A DNA stretch of 64,000 nt from an uncultured Flavobacteriaceae bacterium. GTDB taxonomy: Bacteria; Bacteroidota; Bacteroidia; Flavobacteriales; Flavobacteriaceae. This document shows, piece by piece, positions 48,589 through 58,445 of the stretch (position 1 is its first letter; every line of letters starts with the position of its first letter). The position numbers and the translations under genes are program-made. The stretch spans positions 160,950 through 224,949 of the forward strand of contig CANLRK010000004.1 in the NCBI GenBank assembly GCA_947493535.1. The letters are read 5' to 3'. A model generated the notes under the pieces. It was given only the letters and a program-made list of their open reading frames with translations. It made no database searches and was not told where the DNA came from.

Positions 48589-49366
48589 AATTGCGGTATT
48601 AGGTTGTGGATGGCTAGGATTTCCCTTAGCAAAAGAACTAGTTAAAAACGGATATATTGTTAAAGGAAGTACTACTTCTAAAGAAAAAGTAGATGTATTA
48701 CTAACAGAAAACATTGATGCTTACCAGATTGATATTACTAATATAAACCCCAGTTTTCTTATTTCGTTTTTTAAAGTTGATGAACTCATTATTACCGTTC
48801 CTCCCAAAGGAAATGATTATTCAAATAACCTTTTAAAACTCAAACCTTTCATTGAAAAATCACCTATTAAACGTGTATTTTATACAAGCTCCATTTCCGT
48901 ATATGGCAATGTTAAAGGTATAATTACAGAAGATACTATATGTAAGCCCATAACAGAAAGAGCAAAACAAATCACTTTAGTAGAACAGCAATTTCTACAA
49001 AACTCTAATTTTTCAACAATAATCTTACGTCTTGGAGGGCTCATTGGCAACAACCGTCACCCTGCTTTTTATGTTTCAAATAAAGTATTAAAAACCAGCA
49101 ATGAATATATCAACCTAATTCATCTAGACGATTGTATTGCAGTAATAAAACAACTTTTACAAACCAGTATCAAAACCGAACTATTTAATTTAGTTTCACC
49201 TTATCACCCAACAAAAGGAATTTATTACACTCAGTATTGTGAAAAACTTGGTATTCCTTCACCAATAATTAATAATCTTGCTGTAACAAAGGGCAAAAAA
49301 ATATCGTCAACAAAAATCAGTACACTACTGAATTATAGTTTTAAAAATAATTTGATACATTCGTAG
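48581..49366 (+). CDS. NAD(P)-dependent epimerase-like protein (YeeZ type)
   Basis: The 261-residue Rossmann protein begins MNKIAVLGCGWLGFPLAKEL and shows VFYTSSISVYGNVKG near 105, where Ser and Tyr match an SDR active site with a modified spacing, and LRLGGLIGNNRHPA near 147. Extended SDRs of this group act on nucleotide sugars or unknown substrates. It overlaps the M28 peptidase gene by 8 nt. Confidence 0.85.
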   Translation: MNKIAVLGCGWLGFPLAKELVKNGYIVKGSTTSKEKVDVLLTENIDAYQIDITNINPSFLISFFKVDELIITVPPKGNDYSNNLLKLKPFIEKSPIKRVFYTSSISVYGNVKGIITEDTICKPITERAKQITLVEQQFLQNSNFSTIILRLGGLIGNNRHPAFYVSNKVLKTSNEYINLIHLDDCIAVIKQLLQTSIKTELFNLVSPYHPTKGIYYTQYCEKLGIPSPIINNLAVTKGKKISSTKISTLLNYSFKNNLIHS

Positions 49367-49392
49367 CATAATCTAACAGTTACAACATTACT

Positions 49393-50106
49393 ATGAAAAA
49401 AATACTACTTTGTGTAATTGCTTTACTAGCAACTTCAGTAAATCAAGCTCAAAAAAATAAAAAAGCTACAGCTACCGAAACAGCCTTAACTCAACATTAT
49501 GAAAAATACTATAAAATGATGTTGAAAAACAATGATTTAGATGGAGCTATTGAAGGATTGAGCCATTTATTAGTATTATCTCCTTCAGAAACCAAAAAAG
49601 ACACCTTAGCTTACATGTATTTACAAGCTAACAAATCCTTTCAGGCGCTATCTGTTGCAGGAAACTCCACCTCTGACCTAGCTTTAAGAACTAAAGCTAT
49701 TGCATTTAAAAATCTGAACAACCCTAAAAAGGCCATTGAAAACTATGAAGCATTGCTTAAAAAAAACAGCAATGTTTTAGATGCTTATGAACTTGCTCAA
49801 TTGCAATTTGGTATTCAGCGCTTTGGTGAGGCTAAAGAAACTATTTTATACGGATTACAAAACTCAAAAGATGAAAAAGTACGTATTTTCATTAAAGGAA
49901 ATAGTTATATAGAAACTCCTATAAAAGCCGCTTTTTTAAATATTTTAGGTTTAATTGAATACAACCTTGATAAAGGTAATGTTGAAAAAGCCGTTGCCAT
50001 TTTTGATGAAGCTTTAAAAATTGACCCAGAATTTTTACTTGCACTTGAAAACAAAAAAGGCTTAACAAGCAAGTCCGAAAAAAATAAAACTTCCGAAAAC
50101 AAATAA
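49393..50106 (+). CDS. TPR-repeat periplasmic protein
   Basis: The 237-residue protein has a signal peptide (1-19, ending NQAQ) and several TPR-like helices: DLDGAIEGLSHLLVLSPSE, NLNNPKKAIENYEALLKKNS and NVEKAVAIFDEALKIDPEFL. It ends with a Lys/Ser-rich tail. TPR proteins are scaffolds; no partner is evident. A terminator follows. Confidence 0.85.
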   Translation: MKKILLCVIALLATSVNQAQKNKKATATETALTQHYEKYYKMMLKNNDLDGAIEGLSHLLVLSPSETKKDTLAYMYLQANKSFQALSVAGNSTSDLALRTKAIAFKNLNNPKKAIENYEALLKKNSNVLDAYELAQLQFGIQRFGEAKETILYGLQNSKDEKVRIFIKGNSYIETPIKAAFLNILGLIEYNLDKGNVEKAVAIFDEALKIDPEFLLALENKKGLTSKSEKNKTSENK

Positions 50107-50116
50107 ATACAATATT

Positions 50117-50143
50117 AAAAGGAGCTCTAACAGCTCCTTTTTT
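50117..50143. terminator. Terminator between the TPR gene and tadA
   Basis: AAAAGGAGCT pairs with AGCTCCTTTT around CTAAC, then T-run. It lies between convergent genes. Confidence 0.83.
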
Positions 50144-50591
50144 AATTTAAATTTCTTTTTTCTACAAAAAAACGCTTTATCAATTGGCTACATTCATTTG
50201 CTAAAACACCTCCCGCAATTTTTGTTTTAGGGTGCAATTTTGCTCCCATAGCCATAAACCCTCTAGCACTATCGCTAGCACCATAAACTATTTTATCAAC
50301 CTGCGACCAATACAAAGCTCCAGCGCACATTTGGCAAGGCTCTAAGGTTATATACATAGTACACTTTTTTAGATACTTACCACCTAAAAAATCTGCAGCA
50401 GCTGTTATAGCTTGCATTTCTGCGTGCGCAGTAACATCATTTAATAATTCCGTTAAATTATGTGCTCGTGCAATAATTTTATTATCAACAACCACAACAA
50501 CTCCAACAGGAATTTCATCTTTTTCAAAAGCTTTTTCTGCTTCTTGCAAAGCTTTTTTCATAAAGTATTCATCAGAAAACAACTCTTCCAT
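50142..50591 (-). CDS. tadA: tRNA-specific adenosine deaminase
   Basis: The 149-residue deaminase makes inosine at the wobble position of tRNA-Arg(ACG). The zinc site is complete: THAEMQAITAA (His and catalytic Glu) and LEPCQMCAGALYWS (two Cys). DEIPVGVVVVVDNKIIARAHN precedes them and the C-terminal helix ends the domain. It is divergent from dxs, 26 nt apart. Confidence 0.93.
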   Translation of the reverse strand: MEELFSDEYFMKKALQEAEKAFEKDEIPVGVVVVVDNKIIARAHNLTELLNDVTAHAEMQAITAAADFLGGKYLKKCTMYITLEPCQMCAGALYWSQVDKIVYGASDSARGFMAMGAKLHPKTKIAGGVLANECSQLIKRFFVEKRNLN

Positions 50592-50605
50592 ATGTGTAAA
50601 AATAG

Positions 50606-50613
50606 TATTTTTG
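50606..50613 (+). promoter_or_regulatory. dxs promoter, minus-7 element
   Basis: TATTTTTG fits TAnnTTTG and ends 4 nt before the dxs ATG, implying a very short or absent leader. The same arrangement occurs at the island integrase. Confidence 0.52.
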
Positions 50614-50617
50614 TTTC

Positions 50618-52396
50618 ATGTCGTACAACTTACTTGATACAATATTTAATCCTTGTGATTTAAAAAAGATTCCTCGTGAACAGCTCCCACTATTAGCTAA
50701 AGAGTTACGTGAGTTCATTATAAATATTGTGGCCACCAAAGAAGGACATTTGGGAGCAAGTTTAGGCGTAGTAGAGCTTACCATTGCTCTACATTATATA
50801 TTTGACACGCCTAATGATATTTTAGTTTGGGATGTTGGTCATCAAGCCTACGGACATAAAATTTTAACAGAGCGTAGAGAAAAGTTTCATACCAACCGAC
50901 AGTTAAATGGAATTTCAGGGTTCCCCAACAGAAAAGAAAGTATATATGATACTTTTGGCGTTGGACACTCGTCCACCTCTATTTCAGCAGCCTTAGGTAT
51001 GGCTATAGCAGCTAACTTAAAAGGGGAAACCGAAAAACAACACATTGCTATTATTGGCGATGCCTCTATTGCTAGCGGTATGGCCTTTGAAGCTCTTAAT
51101 CATGCAGGAGTTTCTAAAGCTAATTTATTGGTAGTCTTAAATGATAACGCTATTGGTATTGACCCAAGTGTAGGTGCTTTAAAAAAGTATTTCACTACAA
51201 TTAAGAAAGGGGCTACTAGCAATCAACATAATATTTTTGAAGCTTTAAACTTTGATTATACAGGCCCTATTGACGGTCACGATTTTAATGCATTAATAAC
51301 TGAATTTAATCGATTAAAAAAGATAAAAGGTCCCAAATTTTTGCATATCCTCACCACAAAAGGAAAAGGGTTAAAACAAGCTGAAGAAGATCAAGTTAAA
51401 TATCATGCGCCAGGTAAGTTTAATGCCCAAACAGGAGAATTACCTATAAAAAGCAACGCCAATATTCCACCTAAATACCAAGATGTATTTGGAGAAACTA
51501 TTGTTGATTTAGCTCTCTATAATGAAAAAATTATTGGTATTACACCTGCTATGCCAACCGGATGCTCATTAAAACTAATGATGGATTCCATTCCAGAAAG
51601 AGCCTTCGATGTTGGTATTGCCGAACAACACGCAGTTACTTTAGCCGCAGGAATGGCCACACAAGGGTTAGTTGTTTTTTGTAATATTTACTCAACATTT
51701 TTGCAGCGAGCCTATGATCAAGTAATACATGATGTTGCCCTACAAAACCTACCTGTTATTTTCTGTATTGATAGAGCTGGTCTTGTGGGAGAAGATGGAG
51801 CTACACATCATGGAGTTTTCGATTTAGCCTACTTAAGATGTATCCCAAATTTAATTATTTTTTCACCCCGCAATGAAATTGAATTAAGAAATATCTTATA
51901 CACAGCTCAATTAGGATTAAGCAATCCAATAGCTATTAGATACCCTAGAGGACGAGGCGTCACTATCGATTGGAAAAAGCCTTATAACAAAATAGCAATA
52001 GGTACAGGTGTTGTATTAAAAAAAGGTTCATCGATAGCTGTATTAAGTATTGGTCACATAGGAAATTCATTGGAAAACATTCTTCAAGAACTCCCTAGCA
52101 CTTCACAAGCAAAAATTTCACATTATGACATGCGTTTTGTAAAGCCTTTAGATGAAGTATTATTGCATGACATTTTCAGAACTCATCAAACAATTATTAC
52201 CCTTGAAAATGGAACAGAAATTGGTGGTTTTGGAAGCGCTATAACCGATTTTGCAGTCACACACAACTACTCTGTTACTATTGAAATTATTGGAGTTCCC
52301 GACTCTTTTATTGAACATGGTACTGTTCCGGAACTATATGATATTGCAAAATTATCTCCTAAGCATATTCGTACAGTCTTGAAAAAGTATTTATAA
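50618..52396 (+). CDS. dxs: 1-deoxy-D-xylulose-5-phosphate synthase
   Basis: The first enzyme of the MEP isoprenoid pathway joins pyruvate and glyceraldehyde 3-phosphate using thiamine diphosphate. It has 592 residues, shorter than the 620-640 of proteobacterial forms. Motifs: GHLGASLGVVELTIALHYIF, WDVGHQAYGHKILTERR, GVGHSSTSISAALGMA, the ThDP motif GDASIASGMAFEALNHAG...NDN, and VGIAEQHAVTLAAGMAT. All active-site segments are in place. Confidence 0.95.
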   Translation: MSYNLLDTIFNPCDLKKIPREQLPLLAKELREFIINIVATKEGHLGASLGVVELTIALHYIFDTPNDILVWDVGHQAYGHKILTERREKFHTNRQLNGISGFPNRKESIYDTFGVGHSSTSISAALGMAIAANLKGETEKQHIAIIGDASIASGMAFEALNHAGVSKANLLVVLNDNAIGIDPSVGALKKYFTTIKKGATSNQHNIFEALNFDYTGPIDGHDFNALITEFNRLKKIKGPKFLHILTTKGKGLKQAEEDQVKYHAPGKFNAQTGELPIKSNANIPPKYQDVFGETIVDLALYNEKIIGITPAMPTGCSLKLMMDSIPERAFDVGIAEQHAVTLAAGMATQGLVVFCNIYSTFLQRAYDQVIHDVALQNLPVIFCIDRAGLVGEDGATHHGVFDLAYLRCIPNLIIFSPRNEIELRNILYTAQLGLSNPIAIRYPRGRGVTIDWKKPYNKIAIGTGVVLKKGSSIAVLSIGHIGNSLENILQELPSTSQAKISHYDMRFVKPLDEVLLHDIFRTHQTIITLENGTEIGGFGSAITDFAVTHNYSVTIEIIGVPDSFIEHGTVPELYDIAKLSPKHIRTVLKKYL

Positions 52397-52398
52397 CT

Positions 52399-52430
52399 AA
52401 AAAAGGAGTGTTTAATAACACTCCTTTTTA
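52399..52430. terminator. Terminator between dxs and the M36 protease gene
   Basis: AAAAAGGAGTGTT pairs with AACACTCCTTTTT around a short loop; both convergent genes can use it. Confidence 0.83.
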
Positions 52431-52448
52431 TAAACTGTAATCATATAA

Positions 52449-55400
52449 TTATTCTTTGATAATCTTTTTAGTTGATTTACGCTCATCATCTTCAATTGTC
52501 ACAAAGTAAACCCCTGAAGCTAATTGTCCTAAATCAACACTTAGGTGATTTATAGAGTGGCGCTTAGCCATTAACTCATTAGATAACACTCTACCTGAAA
52601 TATCAAAAATAGAAACTTTAGCGTTAGTCAAATTATTCGAACTTGTAACAAATAGTTTTCCAGTTGTTGGATTAGGATATATTCTTAAATCATCAAAGGT
52701 ATTTTCATCAATTCCTAAAGCAGGATCAATATTAACCGTAAAGTTAACAGTTTCAGAAGCTGTATTACATTCATTATCAAAATTAGCAACTACTGTCCAC
52801 GCTCCTTCTACCGCATTATCTGCATCAACAATGGAAGTAAAACTAACAGTATCGGTTGTATAGGTTGTTCCATTAGGGGCTGTCCAAACTAACCCTCCTG
52901 AAAATGTTGTTGGCATATTTAAATCTAAATCAATACCTGGAGCTACATTTATTGTTGAACCATTAGTAAACGATGTATATGCCCCTGAATTTTCTGCATA
53001 CTGTGTATCTCCATCGCCAATAATAGGGTTCGTTTCATTTACAATTATATTTACAACTAAATTTTTACTTGTATCTCCGCCAGGTGTAACTGTAATTGTG
53101 TGTGCTCCTGGCGATAAGTTAGACACATTCATAGTAACCAAACCTGTATCACTAATTGTTGTTGGCGAAAAACTTACTACAGATCCTCCTGGCTGCCCAG
53201 AAGCTACAAAACCAGTTGCGGTATTCCATCCGTTTTGAGCATTGAAAACCAAATCAAAATCTACATTAGCTCCCTCACAAACTTCTGTAGGTCCTCCTAT
53301 AGTTAATAAATAATCTGGAGCACAAGCTGCGGGGTTGGTGTAATCGTGCATACCATCAGATGTACTTCCGGTACTTCCTTGATTTGCATTAATACCTAAA
53401 CCTCTTCTAGCAAAAGCTCCCCAAATAGCACATTGATTGGCTCCTGTACCTGACCCAGCAACTCCATTACCAAATAATACATCATCAGCTTGTAATATAG
53501 CATCTCTTCCATCAACAAAACCTGGATCACAAGCAGTCAACTTCATCGCTTCTACTACTAACTTTAATGCCACTATATTTCCTTCCGTACCACTTACATC
53601 ATATATATCTGGATTAAATCCGTGAATTGCAATTAAATCCCATGTTAAATCCCAAAGCATCCCTGCCCAAACTGAGCCTACTCCATGAGGAACTGTGTAA
53701 GTAGCATTAGTCGTATCGGCTCTTAAAGTCTCATAAGTCATCGGGTTATTACTAATATCACCCGAATATGGAGCAGGTCGTATTCCTTGACCACTCGGTG
53801 ACTGCCCTACAACAAAAGTTCCTGTTCCGCTTAATGCTATTCCGTTATCAATGTTTTTCAACAATAAAATTTTTCCGATAAAATCAGACCATCCTTCTCC
53901 CATTGACTCTACAGCATTCACACACCCAGAGTTAAAACGCCCGCCAATTAATCTAATATTAATTCCATGACCATATTCATGGGCAACAACTCCATTGTCA
54001 AAACTACCATCAGTATTAACAAAAGGTGGTGGTGGTGTTGGCTCATAAAAAGTTGCATTAACAGTTTCTATACTCATTTGAGCAATTATTGCTTCACCAT
54101 CTGATTGATTTAAACTATATGCTGGTATTGTTACCGTTCCGTCAGCTGTTGTACCGCCCATCAAAACATCACCTGCTTGATTATTAACAATTAGAACAGC
54201 TATAGCTCCTTGATTTTGAGCTTTTACCACTTTAGATACAAAAGAACAAGTCCCCCTTCTAATTACCGCAATATTTCCATTTAATTGTGCGCCGTTTACA
54301 ACAAATTCACACCCATCACTTGTTGGATCTACTGTATCTTGAATCAATATTAAATTTGCAGATAAAGAGCCCGTTGGGGTTACATGACCTGGCGCATCAA
54401 AATTATTATCTAACGCTGGGTATACTCCTGACAAAGGAGTATTATTAATCTCAAACAAAGGTCCAGCGTTAGGATCATAAGCTCCAACATCCCATAAATA
54501 CATCTGCATTCTTCCGCTAGAACCATCAGGTGGTGATGAAAAGTTAGCATTGTTTAACCCTGAATTATCTTGTGCTTCTGCTAAAACTGGGTCTCCAGAA
54601 GACCCTCCATTCCCTAAATTGTTTTCTTGAAAATTTCCTGAAGCTTCATCAAAACCATATAAATAATATATATCATGTACACTATTACTTATATAAAATA
54701 AATTAGTCACTGAAGCGTCTATATATGTATCAGCTGCAACACCTGGCCCTCCGTATGGATAGTCAAAAACTAAGCCTGATGCACTCTGGCTTGTTGTTGG
54801 CCCACTATTATTTGGATTACTAGAATCGTCATAAGCAACTATATTATTCCCTTGAGTTTCAGTATAAGATGTACCATCATCATGCCATCCGTTAGGTGAT
54901 GCTGTTGGATTAGCAGGATTTACTATTAATTCAAAATCTCCATGATTTGGACTCTCAACATAATACGGCAAAGCTCTATATGAAGGAACCATCATAGATG
55001 TACTAAGTTTTTCTTGTTTTCTTACATCTTGCGCAAAAAAATCAACAACATTAATTTCTTTCTCTACATGGTGCTTATGTTGTTTGCTAGTTTCTCCAAA
55101 ATAACACGAAACTACCCAATCATTTTTACTTATAAATTCACCTGTAGTAGCATCTATTCTTACATTCCACCAATTATTCTTTTCCTTTAAGTCTAAATTA
55201 ACATTCCAAGCTAATTTAACTTCATTTTCATTTATCACTTCATAAATCAACTTTACTTCTATATCACTCGCAGCAATATTTGTTTTATCAAAAACTACCT
55301 TTTTATCAGTACTACTTTTAACTTTTAAAGCAACATTAGACGATGTAACACTTAAATATTCAAGCGCCTTAAAAACCGCGTCTTGAGCCGAAACAAAAGC

Positions 55401-55736
55401 CGAACTAGAATTTATTTTAGCTTCTAAATTTTTAACAAAATGGATGTTATTTAAATTTGCAACATTGTCAGTCACATGTATATTTGCTAAGGCATTTCTT
55501 ACTTCAACACCTTGATAAGTTTGCACAAGGTAATAATACCACGTATCATTATTTAGTGACGAAGCGTCACTTTGTACATTCCAATTAGAAATATCATTAT
55601 GAGTATAACCATTCTTAATTTGCTTATCTAATGTTGCTTGCAATATATTTGCTTCAACATTTTTAATTGAGTTTTGTGAAATTGCTAAACTAGTCGATAA
55701 AAGCAATAACAACAAAAGAGCGTAATTTTTCTTCAT
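52449..55736 (-). CDS. Secreted M36 metalloprotease with T9SS tail
   Basis: The 1095-residue protein is a fungalysin-type protease. It has a signal peptide (1-20), an FTP propeptide (about 35-190), an M36 catalytic region with HEYGH at about 587 as the HExxH-type zinc site, a PA insert (about 425-560) and the downstream GEGWSDFIGKI supplying the third ligand. Immunoglobulin-like repeats (820-1000) follow. The C-terminus (LRIYPNPTTGKLFV, then ASGVYFVTIEDDERKSTKKI) is a type A sorting domain for type IX secretion. It should digest extracellular protein. Confidence 0.94.
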   Translation of the reverse strand: MKKNYALLLLLLLSTSLAISQNSIKNVEANILQATLDKQIKNGYTHNDISNWNVQSDASSLNNDTWYYYLVQTYQGVEVRNALANIHVTDNVANLNNIHFVKNLEAKINSSSAFVSAQDAVFKALEYLSVTSSNVALKVKSSTDKKVVFDKTNIAASDIEVKLIYEVINENEVKLAWNVNLDLKEKNNWWNVRIDATTGEFISKNDWVVSCYFGETSKQHKHHVEKEINVVDFFAQDVRKQEKLSTSMMVPSYRALPYYVESPNHGDFELIVNPANPTASPNGWHDDGTSYTETQGNNIVAYDDSSNPNNSGPTTSQSASGLVFDYPYGGPGVAADTYIDASVTNLFYISNSVHDIYYLYGFDEASGNFQENNLGNGGSSGDPVLAEAQDNSGLNNANFSSPPDGSSGRMQMYLWDVGAYDPNAGPLFEINNTPLSGVYPALDNNFDAPGHVTPTGSLSANLILIQDTVDPTSDGCEFVVNGAQLNGNIAVIRRGTCSFVSKVVKAQNQGAIAVLIVNNQAGDVLMGGTTADGTVTIPAYSLNQSDGEAIIAQMSIETVNATFYEPTPPPPFVNTDGSFDNGVVAHEYGHGINIRLIGGRFNSGCVNAVESMGEGWSDFIGKILLLKNIDNGIALSGTGTFVVGQSPSGQGIRPAPYSGDISNNPMTYETLRADTTNATYTVPHGVGSVWAGMLWDLTWDLIAIHGFNPDIYDVSGTEGNIVALKLVVEAMKLTACDPGFVDGRDAILQADDVLFGNGVAGSGTGANQCAIWGAFARRGLGINANQGSTGSTSDGMHDYTNPAACAPDYLLTIGGPTEVCEGANVDFDLVFNAQNGWNTATGFVASGQPGGSVVSFSPTTISDTGLVTMNVSNLSPGAHTITVTPGGDTSKNLVVNIIVNETNPIIGDGDTQYAENSGAYTSFTNGSTINVAPGIDLDLNMPTTFSGGLVWTAPNGTTYTTDTVSFTSIVDADNAVEGAWTVVANFDNECNTASETVNFTVNIDPALGIDENTFDDLRIYPNPTTGKLFVTSSNNLTNAKVSIFDISGRVLSNELMAKRHSINHLSVDLGQLASGVYFVTIEDDERKSTKKIIKE

Positions 55737-55837
55737 GTTAATTAGGGTTATTTTTTTAGACGGCTAAATATACAAAAAAAACTAACATTGAGTTAGTTAT
55801 AAACATTGGTTCAATATACTAACTCAAATAATACTTG

Positions 55838-55845
55838 TACCTTTG
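55838..55845 (+). promoter_or_regulatory. Putative promoter of the 2-hydroxyacid dehydrogenase gene
   Basis: TACCTTTG fits TAnnTTTG, 22 nt before the ATG. No good minus-33 TTG at the expected distance. Confidence 0.48.
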
Positions 55846-55867
55846 AGTTATAAATTTTCAGCATTCA

Positions 55868-56803
55868 ATGAATATATTACATTTAGATTCTAATCATGAG
55901 ATTTTAATTGAGCAATTACAAAAACTCGGCCATACAAACAGTGAAGATTACACCTCAACTAAACAGGAAATAGAACTAAAAATTCACCAATTTGAAGGTA
56001 TCGTTATACGTAGTAGATTTAAAATAGACAAGCAATTTATTGATAAAGCTACAAGACTAAAATTTATTGCACGTGTTGGTGCTGGGCTAGAAAGTATTGA
56101 TGTTGATTATGCTGCATCAAAAAACATCCAGCTAATTGCTGCACCGGAAGGCAATAGGAATGCTGTAGGAGAACATGCTCTAGGAATGCTTTTATCCTTA
56201 TTTAATAATTTAAACAAAGTACATCATGAAATTAAAGATGGCAAATGGTTGCGTGAAGAAAATAGAGGACATGAACTTGATGGTAAAACTGTTGGATTAA
56301 TTGGCTATGGAAACATGGGAAAATCTTTTGCTAAAAAATTGCGTGGTTTTGATGTAACCGTTATTTGCTATGATATTAAAGCTAATGTTTCCGATGAAAA
56401 CTGCCAACAGGTCAGTTTAGAAGAGTTATGGAAAAAAACAGATGTGTTGAGTATTCATACGCCATTCAACGAATTATCTCATGAAATGATTAACCGTGAT
56501 TTTATAAACAACTTTAAAAAACCTTTCTGGTTTATTAATACTGCAAGAGGATCAGCTGTTGTTACTAATCATTTAACAGAGGCACTTAAACAAGGAAAAA
56601 TTCTTGGAGCTGGATTAGATGTTTTGGAATATGAAAAATCTTCTTTTGAAAATTTATTCGAAAATAACCAGTTACCCGAAGCTTTTGAGTACTTAATTAA
56701 TGCAGATAATGTAATTCTTTCTCCACATGTAGCTGGTTGGACAATTGAAAGTAAAAAGAAACTTGCCGAAACAATTGTTTCAAAAATTAAAAAACATTTT
56801 TGA
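55868..56803 (+). CDS. D-2-hydroxyacid dehydrogenase (PGDH-like)
   Basis: The 311-residue NAD-dependent enzyme has the substrate-domain motif LKFIARVGAGLESIDVDYA, the NAD fold VGLIGYGNMGKSFAKKLRGF, an Arg in FINTARGSAVVT, a Glu near GLDVLEYEKSS and the catalytic His in NVILSPHVAGWT. It resembles phosphoglycerate dehydrogenases without the ACT domain. The exact substrate is not evident; no ser genes are adjacent. Confidence 0.9.
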   Translation: MNILHLDSNHEILIEQLQKLGHTNSEDYTSTKQEIELKIHQFEGIVIRSRFKIDKQFIDKATRLKFIARVGAGLESIDVDYAASKNIQLIAAPEGNRNAVGEHALGMLLSLFNNLNKVHHEIKDGKWLREENRGHELDGKTVGLIGYGNMGKSFAKKLRGFDVTVICYDIKANVSDENCQQVSLEELWKKTDVLSIHTPFNELSHEMINRDFINNFKKPFWFINTARGSAVVTNHLTEALKQGKILGAGLDVLEYEKSSFENLFENNQLPEAFEYLINADNVILSPHVAGWTIESKKKLAETIVSKIKKHF

Positions 56804-56852
56804 TTGCTAAACTTTAATACTAAATTTAATACCTGAATTTTTAAGCTAAAAA

Positions 56853-57239
56853 ATGAAAAAAAGAGTAACAGGTATTGGTGGTATTTTTTTTAAATCTGAA
56901 AACCCCGATACAGCAAAAGAATGGTACAAAAACCATTTAGGATTCAATACAGATGATTATGGTTGTACCTTTTGGTGGAAAGATCAAAAAGGAAATGATG
57001 CAAGTACTCAATGGAGCCCATTTAAAAAAGACACATCCTATTTTGAGCCTAGTCATAAAGAATATATGTTTAACTTTAGAGTCGAAAACTTAGAAGAACT
57101 AATTAAAACTTTAAAAAAAGAAGGCGTTACTGTAGTTGGAGAAATTGAAACCTATGATTATGGTAAATTTGGATGGATTATGGATCCTGACGGAAACAAA
57201 ATTGAACTTTGGGAACCTATTGATAAAGCCTTTAAATAA
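56853..57239 (+). CDS. VOC-family (glyoxalase/dioxygenase) protein
   Basis: The 128-residue protein has two beta-alpha-beta-beta-beta halves: GIGGIFFKSENPDTAKEWYK...LGF and YMFNFRVENLEELIKTLKKEGV with the end motif GWIMDPDGNKIELWEP. The first-half metal ligand is not a clear His, so enzymatic activity is uncertain. It starts 50 nt after the dehydrogenase gene. Confidence 0.87.
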   Translation: MKKRVTGIGGIFFKSENPDTAKEWYKNHLGFNTDDYGCTFWWKDQKGNDASTQWSPFKKDTSYFEPSHKEYMFNFRVENLEELIKTLKKEGVTVVGEIETYDYGKFGWIMDPDGNKIELWEPIDKAFK

Positions 57240-57248
57240 AATAATTTT

Positions 57249-57539
57249 ATGGAAATTGTTGACGAAAATGGAAACCCTATACCCAACCCAAGTACCATGG
57301 AAAGTAAAAGGGTAATCGCTGGTATTTTAGGAATACTTTTAGGGCCTTTTGGCTTACATAAGTTTGTGCTTGGTTATACTAAAGAAGGTTTAATTATGCT
57401 ACTGGTTTCTTTTTTAACTTGTGGAATAGGAGCTATAGTTATGGAAATAATAGGCTTAATTGAGGGGATTATTTACCTCACTAAATCCGATGAAGAATTT
57501 ATTGAACTCTATCAAGTAAATCAAAAAGGCTGGTTTTAA
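57249..57539 (+). CDS. TM2-domain protein
   Basis: The 96-residue protein has the TM2 domain: two membrane helices in KRVIAGILGILLGPFGLHKF and GLIMLLVSFLTCGIGAIVME joined by a short turn with FVLGYTKEG. Function of bacterial TM2 proteins is unknown. It starts 10 nt after the VOC gene; a terminator follows. Confidence 0.88.
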   Translation: MEIVDENGNPIPNPSTMESKRVIAGILGILLGPFGLHKFVLGYTKEGLIMLLVSFLTCGIGAIVMEIIGLIEGIIYLTKSDEEFIELYQVNQKGWF

Positions 57540-57545
57540 TTATAT

Positions 57546-57576
57546 AAAACTCATTTTTTTCATGAATGAGTTTTTT
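57546..57576 (+). terminator. Terminator after the TM2 gene
   Basis: AAAACTCATT pairs with AATGAGTTTT, followed by a T-run. Confidence 0.78.
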
Positions 57577-57594
57577 AATACTACATATTATCGT

Positions 57595-57608
57595 AATATT
57601 GCAATATT
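57595..57608 (+). promoter_or_regulatory. Candidate ArsR operator
   Basis: AATATTGCAATATT is a perfect 14-bp palindrome 13 nt before the arsR-like ATG, placed where an autorepressor of the ArsR family would bind. Confidence 0.55.
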
Positions 57609-57620
57609 AAAATATATTGT

Positions 57621-57944
57621 ATGGGAATCACAAAAACTTCAATTTTCAGTAACAAACAAAACGATCTAGCTATAATATTTAAAGTTTTAGGTCACCCTGC
57701 AAGAATTGCAATACTAGAGTATATAAGCAACCAACACTCATGCATTTGTAATGATATTGTTGAAGAAATTGGTTTGGCGCAAGCAACCATATCTCAACAT
57801 TTGAAAGAACTCAAAAAAATAAATTTAATACAAGGCGAAATAGATGGAAAAAAATTGTGCTACTGTATTAATGTTGATCAATGGAATAATATTAAAACAC
57901 AACTAGATTACTTTTTTCAAAACACGAAACAAAACTGTTGTTAA
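57621..57944 (+). CDS. ArsR-family repressor
   Basis: The 107-residue winged-helix repressor has FKVLGHPARIAILEYISNQHSCICNDIVEEIGLAQATISQHLKEL. The Cys pair in CIC (residues about 39-41) sits at the start of the alpha3 region used for arsenite or metal sensing in this family, and a CC pair ends the protein. It leads a three-gene cluster with the DUF6428 protein and an arsenate reductase-like phosphatase, so it probably senses arsenic or antimony. Confidence 0.88.
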   Translation: MGITKTSIFSNKQNDLAIIFKVLGHPARIAILEYISNQHSCICNDIVEEIGLAQATISQHLKELKKINLIQGEIDGKKLCYCINVDQWNNIKTQLDYFFQNTKQNCC

Positions 57945-57956
57945 AATACGTACATA

Positions 57957-58433
57957 ATGAAAACACAAGAATTTTTATCGCTATTAGAAAAACATAAAGA
58001 AAAAGCTTTATTGTTTCAATATGCAGAAAATCTGATTGTCGGAGCAAACTATCATATCACAGAAGTAAAGCATATCACTATTGATTCTGTTGATTGTGGC
58101 GCACAAAAAAACAGCTGGAAAGAAACTATTATCCAACTATGGGAAAGCCCTGATGAATTAGGAAAAACCGAATTCATGTCTGTGTTTAAAGCGTTATCTA
58201 TTTTAAAAAAAGTTGGAAAAATAAAGCAATATGTGTTTGATGCTGAAGTAAAAATAGAATATAGCAACGCTATGTTTCATACTGCTCAGTTATATATAAA
58301 TGATTATGAAATAAAATCAAATAACCTCATTATAAAACTAGCAGTAGCAAAAACTGATTGCAAAGCAAAAGAAATATGCGGAATTACAGAAGTTCCAGAA
58401 AATATCTGTGCACCCAATTCAGGATGCTGTTAA
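57957..58433 (+). CDS. DUF6428-type protein in arsenic cluster
   Basis: The 158-residue soluble protein begins LSLLEKHKEKALLFQYAEN and ends NICAPNSGCC, with additional Cys in KTDCKAKEICG. It matches the DUF6428 proteins that lie between arsR and arsC genes in Bacteroidota. The Cys-rich end suggests metalloid binding. It starts 12 nt after the regulator gene and is followed by arsC at 12 nt. Confidence 0.82.
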   Translation: MKTQEFLSLLEKHKEKALLFQYAENLIVGANYHITEVKHITIDSVDCGAQKNSWKETIIQLWESPDELGKTEFMSVFKALSILKKVGKIKQYVFDAEVKIEYSNAMFHTAQLYINDYEIKSNNLIIKLAVAKTDCKAKEICGITEVPENICAPNSGCC

Positions 58434-58445
58434 ACAATAAAAATT